Shown here in pieces: positions 1 through 4,808 of a DNA stretch of 6,942 bases. Source of the stretch: Hyphomicrobiales bacterium (GTDB lineage Bacteria; Pseudomonadota; Alphaproteobacteria; Micropepsales; Micropepsaceae); assembly GCA_017849395.1 (NCBI GenBank), contig JAFIHO010000153.1:1-6942 (forward strand), written 5' to 3'. Numbering within the stretch: position 1 is the stretch's first letter; each line of letters starts with the position of its first letter. The position numbers and the translations under genes were made by a program. The notes below the pieces were generated by a model. It was not told the origin of the DNA. It did no database searches and saw nothing but the letters and a program-made list of their open reading frames with translations.

Positions 1-1
1 C

Positions 2-637
2 GCCGAGCCTAAGATTGATGTGCTGGTCAACAATGCGGGCGCGCTGTTCAATCGCCGCACCGAGACGGAAGACGGTCTTGAGAAAACCTTCGCCCTCAAT
101 CACATGGCCTATTTCGTCGTGACGAATCTGCTGCTGGCGCGGCTGAAGGAAACGCCCGGCGCGCGCGTCGTGTCCGTCGCATCCCGCGCCCATCGCGGCG
201 CGGGGCTGGAGTTCGCCGAGCTGCACTCCAGCCGCGGATATTACGGCTTCAACGTCTATTCCAAGTCCAAGCTGTGCAACATCCTGTTCACGCGCGAACT
301 GGCGCGGCGGTTGGCAGGCTCGGGCGTCACCGCCAACTGCCTGCATCCCGGTTTCGTCGCCACACGGTTCGGCGATCAGTCAGGCGGCATCATGCGCGCG
401 GTGATCGGGATCGCCAAGCCGCTAGGCGCGATCTCGCCGGAGGAGGGCGCCGACACCATCATCTATTTGTCGTCCTCGCCCGAAGTGGCGGACATCAGCG
501 GCGAATATTTCTGCAAGCGGAAGATTGCTGAACCCACCGCCGAGGCGCGCAACGACGCCGACGCGCGCAGATTGTGGGAGATTTCGGAAAGCCTTTCACA
601 GGGACGATCGACCGCCGGGATCGAATCCACACCCTAG
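2..637 (+). CDS. SDR family oxidoreductase, retinol dehydrogenase-like (5' partial)
   Basis: This is a short-chain dehydrogenase/reductase, an NAD(P)-dependent oxidoreductase of unknown substrate. The reading frame is open to the left edge, so the N-terminal Rossmann part with the glycine-rich TGxxxGxG motif lies outside the window. The visible part starts just before the NNAG motif that follows beta-strand 4 (bases 29-40). It then has an NHMAYF segment that would carry the active-site Asn, VVSVAS with the likely catalytic Ser at 182-184, and the catalytic YxxxK with Tyr at 257-259 and Lys at 269-271. After these comes the LHPGFV segment typical of the family. The stretch from VVSVAS to the RRLWEIS segment near the end follows the layout of vertebrate RDH11-14-type retinol dehydrogenases, as do many bacterial SDRs, so the class is clear but a retinoid substrate should not be assumed. 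The gene ends in TAG that overlaps the purN stop on the other strand. No terminator fits between the two genes. Confidence 0.9.
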   Translation, partial: AEPKIDVLVNNAGALFNRRTETEDGLEKTFALNHMAYFVVTNLLLARLKETPGARVVSVASRAHRGAGLEFAELHSSRGYYGFNVYSKSKLCNILFTRELARRLAGSGVTANCLHPGFVATRFGDQSGGIMRAVIGIAKPLGAISPEEGADTIIYLSSSPEVADISGEYFCKRKIAEPTAEARNDADARRLWEISESLSQGRSTAGIESTP

Positions 638-1236
638 CCGAACACCGCCAGCCCTTTTTCCAGCCGCACTTCGCCGGCGGCGACCATGCGCAGCCCCGCT
701 GGATAGAGTTTATGCTCGATCGTGAGCACCCGCGCCGCCAGAATCTCCGGCGTATCCGACGGATGCACCGGCACTTTCTCCTGCGCGATCACCGGGCCGG
801 CATCCAGTTCGGGCACCACGAAATGCACCGACGCGCCCGACAGCGCCTCGCCCGCCTCGATCACCCGCTCATGCACCCGTGTGCCGCGATAGGCGGGCAG
901 CAGCGAGGGATGGATGTTGATGAGCTTTCCTTCCCAGCCGCGCACGAAACCGTCCGAGAGGATGCGCATGAAGCCCGCCAAACAGACGATCTGCGCATTC
1001 GCCGCGCGCAGCGCTGCATCCACCTCCGCGTCGACCGCCTCGCGCGTCTCGCCCTTGTGCGCAATGGTGGCGGTGGGAATGCCCGCTTCCGCCGCGCGCG
1101 CAAGCCCGGCCGCGCCTGCGATATTGGAGATGACCAGAACGATCTGCGCCGGGTAATCCGGCGCCGCCGCCGCGCCGATCAGCGCGGAAAGATTGCTGCC
1201 ACGCCCGGAGATCAGGACGGCAACACGCTTCTTCAA
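634..1236 (-). CDS. purN: Phosphoribosylglycinamide formyltransferase PurN
   Basis: PurN is the cytosolic GAR transformylase. It moves the formyl group of 10-formyltetrahydrofolate onto glycinamide ribonucleotide, the third step of de novo purine synthesis. The 200-residue product matches the usual bacterial length (about 190-215). It shows the N-terminal SGRGSN phosphate-binding loop (residues 10-15), the segment INIHPSLLP with the catalytic pair N107 and H109, and the ELDAGPVI segment with D145. These correspond to the N106/H108/D144 triad of the E. coli enzyme. The start is TTG, chosen because it overlaps the purM stop as TTGA and because the next residues, KKRVAVLISGRGSN, are the normal beginning of the family. 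There is no strong ribosome binding site before it, so translation probably depends on coupling to purM. Its stop codon overlaps the end of the convergent SDR gene. Confidence 0.97.
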   Translation of the reverse strand: MKKRVAVLISGRGSNLSALIGAAAAPDYPAQIVLVISNIAGAAGLARAAEAGIPTATIAHKGETREAVDAEVDAALRAANAQIVCLAGFMRILSDGFVRGWEGKLINIHPSLLPAYRGTRVHERVIEAGEALSGASVHFVVPELDAGPVIAQEKVPVHPSDTPEILAARVLTIEHKLYPAGLRMVAAGEVRLEKGLAVFG

Positions 1237-2297
1237 AGCTTCAGCGCCCCGCGATAGACGACTTTTGTTTCACCTTCGCCGCGGATGAGATGGCCGATGC
1301 GCACCGCCTTGTCGCCGCATTCCTGGAAGGCGTCGATCACATGCCCCGCCTGCTCCGCCGCAACGACCGCGACCAGGCCGATGCCGCAATTGAAGGTGCG
1401 CAGCATCTCGCGTTCCGCGATCCCCGCCGTCTTCGCCAGCCAGCCGAACACGGGCAGCGGCTGCCAGGAGCCAAGATCGACTTCCGCGTCCAGGCCATCC
1501 GGCAGCGCGCGAGGCAGGTTGTCGGTAACGCCGCCCCCGGTGATGTGCGCGAGTCCCTTGATGCCGCCGGTGTGAAGCGCCGCCAGCGTGCATCTCACGT
1601 AAAGCCGCGTCGGCGTCAGCAGCGCCTCGCCCAGCGCCATGCCCGGCGCGAACGGCGCGGGCGCATCCCATGCCAGGCCGCTGGTCTCCACCACCTTGCG
1701 CACCAGCGAATAGCCGTTGGAATGCACACCGCTGGATTTCACCCCGATCAGCACATCGCCTTCGCGCATCGCGCCCTTTTTGGGAAGGATCGCATGACGT
1801 TCCACCGCGCCGACCGCGAAGCCCGCCAGATCGAAATCGCCTTTCGCATAGAGTCCCGGCATCTCCGCCGTCTCGCCGCCGATCAGGGCGCAGCCGCTGG
1901 CCTTGCAGGCATTGGCGATGCCTTCGATCACGATGGCCGCCGCATCCACGTCCAGCTTGCCGCTGGCGTAATAGTCGAGGAAGAAAAGCGGCTCCGCGCC
2001 CTGCACCACGATGTCGTGGACGCACATTGCCACCAGATCCTGGCCGATGCCGGTGAAGCGGCGCGTGTCGATGGCGATCTTCAATTTGGTTCCGACGCCA
2101 TCGGTGCCCGCCACAAGAATCGGGTCCTTGAACCCGGCCGCCTTCAGGTCGAACAGACCGCCAAAGCCGCCCAGATCGGCATCCGCGCCGCTGCGGCGCG
2201 TGGCCCGGGCGGCGGGCGCGATGCGGTCCACCAGCGCCTCGCCCGCATCGATATCGACGCCTGCGTCCTTGTAGGTAATGCCGTTCTTTTCTGTCAT
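1233..2297 (-). CDS. purM: Phosphoribosylformylglycinamidine cyclo-ligase PurM (AIR synthetase)
   Basis: PurM closes the imidazole ring, using ATP to turn formylglycinamidine ribonucleotide into aminoimidazole ribonucleotide, in the fifth step of purine synthesis. It is a cytosolic, normally dimeric enzyme of the PurM/SelD/HypE ATP-binding superfamily. The 354 residues are close to the E. coli length of about 345. Family signatures appear in order: YKDAGVDIDAG at residues 9-19, the ATP/phosphate loop DGVGTK at 66-71, the GQDLVAMCVHDIVVQGAEPL segment, IGGETAEMPG, SSGVHSNGYSLVR, HITGGGVTDNLPR, and FNCGIGL near the C-terminus. No key segment is missing. The ATG start has only a modest GGAA in front of it (2309-2312 read in reverse). 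It is the first gene of the purM-purN operon and overlaps purN by four bases. Upstream is a divergent region with a possible promoter. Confidence 0.98.
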   Translation of the reverse strand: MTEKNGITYKDAGVDIDAGEALVDRIAPAARATRRSGADADLGGFGGLFDLKAAGFKDPILVAGTDGVGTKLKIAIDTRRFTGIGQDLVAMCVHDIVVQGAEPLFFLDYYASGKLDVDAAAIVIEGIANACKASGCALIGGETAEMPGLYAKGDFDLAGFAVGAVERHAILPKKGAMREGDVLIGVKSSGVHSNGYSLVRKVVETSGLAWDAPAPFAPGMALGEALLTPTRLYVRCTLAALHTGGIKGLAHITGGGVTDNLPRALPDGLDAEVDLGSWQPLPVFGWLAKTAGIAEREMLRTFNCGIGLVAVVAAEQAGHVIDAFQECGDKAVRIGHLIRGEGETKVVYRGALKL

Positions 2298-2299
2298 GG

Positions 2300-2312
2300 T
2301 TCCGTGACGGAA
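2300..2312 (-). promoter_or_regulatory. Short inverted repeat over the purM ribosome binding site
   Basis: The arms TTCCGT and ACGGAA flank a single G, two bases upstream of the purM ATG on the minus strand. As RNA this could form a 5-bp hairpin with a 3-base loop that holds the only SD-like GGA. It could reduce purM translation or be a protein-binding dyad, but a repeat this short could also arise by chance. Confidence 0.25.
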
Positions 2313-2324
2313 TAATGGCCGCTC

Positions 2325-2353
2325 GCTTTACTCGCCCCCATGGGCGCGTTCAA
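2325..2353 (-). promoter_or_regulatory. Candidate sigma-70-type promoter for purM-purN
   Basis: On the minus strand TTGAAC (2353-2348) is followed after exactly 17 bases by TAAAGC (2330-2325). The -35 box matches TTGACA at four of six positions and the -10 box matches TATAAT at three of six. Transcription would begin near 2318, leaving a leader of about 20 bases before the purM ATG. The spacer contains CGCCC/GGGCG arms (2333-2337 and 2342-2346) that could be an operator. The spacing and position are good, but the -10 match is weak, so this is a candidate only. Confidence 0.35.
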
Positions 2354-2355
2354 GC

Positions 2356-2457
2356 GAAGATGGTTATTTGCCCCCATCTGTCACAGCTCAGGTCGGCTTC
2401 GCCGACACTTCGCTGCGACATCTTCCCCCGCCATGCGCTGCGCTCAACGGGGGAAGA
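2356..2457. repeat. Compound palindromic intergenic element (possible REP/RIME-like repeat)
   Basis: This stretch of about 100 bases in the divergent region is built from nested inverted repeats. AGATGG (2358-2363) pairs with CCATCT (2374-2379). GTCGGC (2392-2397) pairs with GCCGAC (2401-2406) around a TTC loop. TCTTCCCCCG (2421-2430) pairs with CGGGGGAAGA (2448-2457). In addition GAAGATG (2356-2362) can pair with CATCTTC (2419-2425), which excludes the first and third helices. It lies between divergent promoters and neither gene's coding frame needs it. Its construction resembles the short dispersed palindromic repeats of many proteobacterial genomes. Only one copy is visible here, so that identity is inferred from structure. 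It could instead be the leader or operator of either operon. Confidence 0.5.
2421..2457. repeat. Perfect 10-bp inverted repeat, strong hairpin
   Basis: The arms TCTTCCCCCG and CGGGGGAAGA are perfect complements around a 17-base loop that contains two self-complementary GCGC tetramers. It is the strongest hairpin in the window. On the plus strand it is followed by A residues, and on the minus strand no T tract follows it, so it does not look like a classical intrinsic terminator for either direction. It forms the right-hand part of the larger palindromic element. Confidence 0.6.
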
Positions 2458-2510
2458 AAACCTGCTTTTCACTGCTTTATGGGGCGCTTTCGTGTTTTTG
2501 CGGTGCCCAG

Positions 2511-2516
2511 TATACT
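2511..2516 (+). promoter_or_regulatory. -10 box for the DUF2066-hda operon
   Basis: TATACT matches the sigma-70 -10 consensus at five of six positions and stands out in GC-rich DNA. It lies 25 bases before the ATG at 2542, so transcription would start near 2523 with a short leader. No good -35 is visible: the bases 17 upstream (2488-2493) read TTTCGT. The surrounding stretch, about 2456-2525, is richer in A/T than the rest of the window, as expected for a promoter. An activator may be needed. Confidence 0.5.
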
Positions 2517-2541
2517 GCAAACTTCCAAATCAGGCGTCCCG

Positions 2542-3582
2542 ATGAATCCGCGCTTTTTCCTTGCCGCCGCTGTCCTTTTTTTGGCGGCGCTGTTCGCCCG
2601 TCCCGTCGCGGCGCAGGACATTTATACCGTCTCCGGGGTTCATGTGGATGCGGTCGGTCCCTCCTCGACCGAGGCGCTGAATGCCGCGATCCTGCAGGGA
2701 CGGCCCAAGGCGTTTCAGATTCTCTTTCGCCGCCTGACCCGCCAGCAGGACTGGAACCGCGAACCGTCGCTGGATGGCCAGGGCCTGTTGCGGCTGTCGC
2801 GCGGCTATACCGTCGCCAATGAGCGGCGTTCCACCACCCGCTATGTCGCCGATGTCACCTATCTGTTCAGCCCCGACGCGGTGGCCCGCCTGCTGCGCGG
2901 CGCGGGCATCGCCTATACCGCCGCGCCGGTAAAGCCGATCCTGCTGGTCGCCATGTCGCCCGGCGTGACCCATGGCCCCTGGGCCCAGGCGCTGTCGGGT
3001 CTGGAATCCCGGGGAGCGGTGGTGCCGGTCGAGGTGGCCACTCCAGCCGACGACCGCGCCTTGTCCAACCTGAATTTCGACACGGCGGGCTGGGCCGATG
3101 TGGCCCCCGCTGCGCAGCGTATCCAGGCGGTCGAGGCGGCTTTGGTGCAGGCCGTCTATGCCGATGGCAAGGTCACGGTGAATATCCGCCGCCTCGGACT
3201 GGGGACGGCGCTCCCCAAGGTCAGTGTGGATGTTCCCCTGCATCAGACTCTGGGCACGACCTATCCGGCGGCGGCGCAGGCGGCAGTGAGCGCCATGGAA
3301 GACATGTGGAAGAGCCGCAGCGTGCTGGATTTCAGCCAGCGCGGAAGACTGGTCGCCGATGTGCGGCTGGCGTCGCTGGAACAATGGGGCGACATACAGA
3401 ACCGGCTCACCGCCAACAGCAATGTGACTCAGGTGGTCATCACCGCGATGGACATTGGCTATGCGCGCGTGTCTCTCGCCTATATCGGCACGCCGGACCA
3501 GTTGCGCGACTCGTTGGGTGCGTCGGGCGTCAGCCTCACCAACCGGGGCGGGCAGTGGATGCTCGCGGCAGGTGGGCCCTAG
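2542..3582 (+). CDS. Exported DUF2066 domain-containing protein
   Basis: The predicted protein has 346 residues and a clear Sec signal peptide: M-N-P-R, then a hydrophobic core FFLAAAVLFLAALFA (5-19), then RPVAA with likely cleavage after A24. It therefore acts outside the inner membrane, probably in the periplasm; no lipobox cysteine is seen. The mature part starts with a YTVSGVHVDAVGPSSTEAL segment followed by GRPKAFQILFRRLT (53-66), which I recognise as the beginning of the DUF2066 family. No catalytic motif is evident and the function is unknown. The ATG at 2542 is preferred over in-frame codons further upstream because the signal peptide begins there and upstream starts would read through the palindromic element. 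A weak AGG lies 7 bases before it. The stop TAG abuts the next ATG directly. DUF2066 genes beside purM and hda are familiar in Alphaproteobacteria, but what links them is not known. Confidence 0.85.
   Translation: MNPRFFLAAAVLFLAALFARPVAAQDIYTVSGVHVDAVGPSSTEALNAAILQGRPKAFQILFRRLTRQQDWNREPSLDGQGLLRLSRGYTVANERRSTTRYVADVTYLFSPDAVARLLRGAGIAYTAAPVKPILLVAMSPGVTHGPWAQALSGLESRGAVVPVEVATPADDRALSNLNFDTAGWADVAPAAQRIQAVEAALVQAVYADGKVTVNIRRLGLGTALPKVSVDVPLHQTLGTTYPAAAQAAVSAMEDMWKSRSVLDFSQRGRLVADVRLASLEQWGDIQNRLTANSNVTQVVITAMDIGYARVSLAYIGTPDQLRDSLGASGVSLTNRGGQWMLAAGGP
3570..3576 (+). promoter_or_regulatory. Shine-Dalgarno site for the CDP-alcohol phosphatidyltransferase
   Basis: AGGTGGG ends six bases before the ATG at 3583 and lies inside the last codons of the DUF2066 gene. 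It is the best ribosome binding site in the window and fixes the start of the phosphatidyltransferase gene directly after the upstream TAG. Confidence 0.6.
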
Positions 3583-4134
3583 ATGCTTCGGCATCTGCCG
3601 AACCTGCTTTCGGCGCTGCGGCTTCTGGCGGCGCCGTTCGCGGCTTGGCTGATTCTAAAAACGCACGATACCGCCGCGCTTCTGGTGTTCGCCGCCGCCG
3701 GGGCCAGCGACGGGCTGGACGGTTTCATCGCGCGGCGCTGGGGCTTCACCTCCAATTTCGGCGCATGGCTCGATCCGGCCGCCGACAAATTGCTGATGCT
3801 GCTGTGTTTCGCGGCGCTGTGGCTGGTGGGCGTGCTGCCCTTCTGGCTGCTGCTGCTGGTGGTGGTGCGCGATTTGGCCATCGCGGCGGGCTGGCTTCTG
3901 GCACGGGCCCTGTCGCTGCCGGTGGGATTCGATCCGCCGCTGATCGGCAAGGCCACCACGGCGGCGCAGGTGATTTATGCGCTGGGCCTTTTGCTGATGC
4001 TGGCCTTCGATATCGCCGCGCCGCAACTGGCGCTGGCGGGAGCTTTTGTGGTGGGGGCGTTGATCCTGCTGTCCGGCTTGATGTACGCCGGGATTTTCCT
4101 GCGCGGCCTGTCCGCCGGACGCCGCACCGCCTGA
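3583..4134 (+). CDS. CDP-alcohol phosphatidyltransferase family membrane protein
   Basis: This is an integral inner-membrane enzyme of 183 residues, the normal size for PgsA-like proteins. The full family signature DGxxAR-x8-GxxxDxxxD is present with its preceding Asp: D43, D46, G47, A50, R51, G60, D64 and D68. The four aspartates bind the metal and CDP group, and D68 is the expected catalytic base. The N-terminus HLPNLLSALRLLAAP is the usual amphipathic start of PgsA and cardiolipin-synthase-type members. About five or six hydrophobic helices follow, and the R96-D97 pair sits where PgsA proteins have a conserved Arg-acidic pair. The reaction would transfer a phosphatidyl group from CDP-diacylglycerol to an alcohol such as glycerol-3-phosphate, or to phosphatidylglycerol in eukaryotic-type cardiolipin synthases. 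The sequence alone does not tell which. It is packed with no gap after DUF2066 and one base before hda, so it should be cotranscribed. Confidence 0.92.
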   Translation: MLRHLPNLLSALRLLAAPFAAWLILKTHDTAALLVFAAAGASDGLDGFIARRWGFTSNFGAWLDPAADKLLMLLCFAALWLVGVLPFWLLLLVVVRDLAIAAGWLLARALSLPVGFDPPLIGKATTAAQVIYALGLLLMLAFDIAAPQLALAGAFVVGALILLSGLMYAGIFLRGLSAGRRTA

Positions 4135-4135
4135 G

Positions 4136-4777
4136 ATGATTTCACAACTCGTCCTTCCGCTTGAGACCCGCAGCGCCCAGGGCCGCGCCGACTTCATCGT
4201 CGCGCCCGGCAATGCGCAGGCTGTCGCCTTCATCGATTCCTGGCCCGGCTGGCCCGCGCCTGCGGCCGCGCTTTACGGCCCGCCCGCGTCCGGCAAGTCG
4301 CATCTGGCGGCGGTATGGGCCGGACGGGCAGGGGCGTCGGTCATTGCCGCGAGTGCCCTGACCGATGCGCCGCGCGGGCCGGTGGTGGTGGAGGATGTGG
4401 AGACCGCCACCTCCGAACCGGCGCTGTTCGCGCTGCTCAACAGCGGCGTGCCGGTGCTGTTCACCGCCCAGACCGTGCCCTCTGCCTGGCCCGCCGCGCT
4501 GCCGGACCTGTCGTCCCGCTTCCGCGCGCTGCTGGCCTTTCCGCTCTGGGCGCCGGACGACGCGCTGCTGGCCGGGCTGGCGGCCAAGCTGTTCGCGGAC
4601 CGGCAGCTTCAGGTTCCAGACACGGTGGTGAGCCACATGATCCGCAGCCTGGAGCGGTCGCCGGAAGCCATACGGGACTTTGTCGCCCGCGCCGACCAGC
4701 GCGCCCTGTCCGAAAAAAGGCCGATAAATCTTGGGCTTATTAAGGATTTGCTGGCGGACCAGGGGGCACAGTCATGA
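4136..4777 (+). CDS. hda: DnaA regulatory inactivator Hda/HdaA
   Basis: Hda is an AAA+ protein related to DnaA. Bound to the DNA-loaded beta sliding clamp, it stimulates DnaA-ATP hydrolysis after initiation and so prevents over-replication (RIDA). The 213 residues begin with QLVLPL (4-9), a clamp-binding motif at the extreme N-terminus as in known Hda proteins. Walker A is GPPASGKS (48-55) and Walker B is VVVED (83-87). The box VII segment LPDLSSR supplies a likely arginine finger at R129, and a lid region with RSLERSPEAIRDF follows. There is no C-terminal DnaA-type DNA-binding domain, which separates it from DnaA. The spacing between Walker A and Walker B is shorter than in E. coli Hda, but no motif is lost. 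The ATG lies one base after the upstream stop with little SD sequence, suggesting translational coupling. Confidence 0.93.
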   Translation: MISQLVLPLETRSAQGRADFIVAPGNAQAVAFIDSWPGWPAPAAALYGPPASGKSHLAAVWAGRAGASVIAASALTDAPRGPVVVEDVETATSEPALFALLNSGVPVLFTAQTVPSAWPAALPDLSSRFRALLAFPLWAPDDALLAGLAAKLFADRQLQVPDTVVSHMIRSLERSPEAIRDFVARADQRALSEKRPINLGLIKDLLADQGAQS

Positions 4778-4802
4778 CAGATTGACCAATTTACCCTAGA
4801 TT
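4774..4802 (+). promoter_or_regulatory. Candidate ppk promoter overlapping the hda stop
   Basis: ATGACA (4774-4779, five of six to TTGACA) and TAGATT (4797-4802, four of six to TATAAT) are separated by exactly 17 bases. The -35 box overlaps the hda TGA. Transcription would start at about 4808-4810, at or next to the ppk ATG at 4809, giving a leaderless or nearly leaderless mRNA. This fits the lack of a properly spaced ribosome binding site before ppk. It was identified by eye against the consensus. Confidence 0.4.
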
Positions 4803-4808
4803 TCGGGC

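Noticed and set aside
604..625. CGATC/GATCG inverted repeat near the end of the SDR gene as a purN terminator
   Set aside because: It has only five base pairs, lies within SDR coding sequence and has no T tract after it on the minus strand.
1290..2315. Plus-strand open frame of 341 codons opposite purM
   Set aside because: purM on the minus strand is unmistakable. The plus-strand product has Arg/His/Ala-rich shadow composition and no motif.
2421..2461. Hairpin as an intrinsic terminator
   Set aside because: It is followed by A residues on the plus strand and by no T tract on the minus strand, and both neighbouring genes point away from it, so there is nothing for it to terminate.
2368..2541. 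Upstream extension of the DUF2066 reading frame
   Set aside because: The frame is open, but it would run through the inverted repeats and the TATACT promoter box, and it would bury the signal peptide about 58 residues inside the protein.
2530..3594. Minus-strand open frame of 354 codons opposite the DUF2066 gene
   Set aside because: It is an antisense shadow, rich in Arg/His/Gly with no recognisable domain, while the plus strand encodes a signal peptide and a known family.
4774..4785. ATGA overlap at the hda stop suggesting another coupled gene
   Set aside because: The frame reads ATG ACA GAT TGA and closes after three codons, so no gene starts there.
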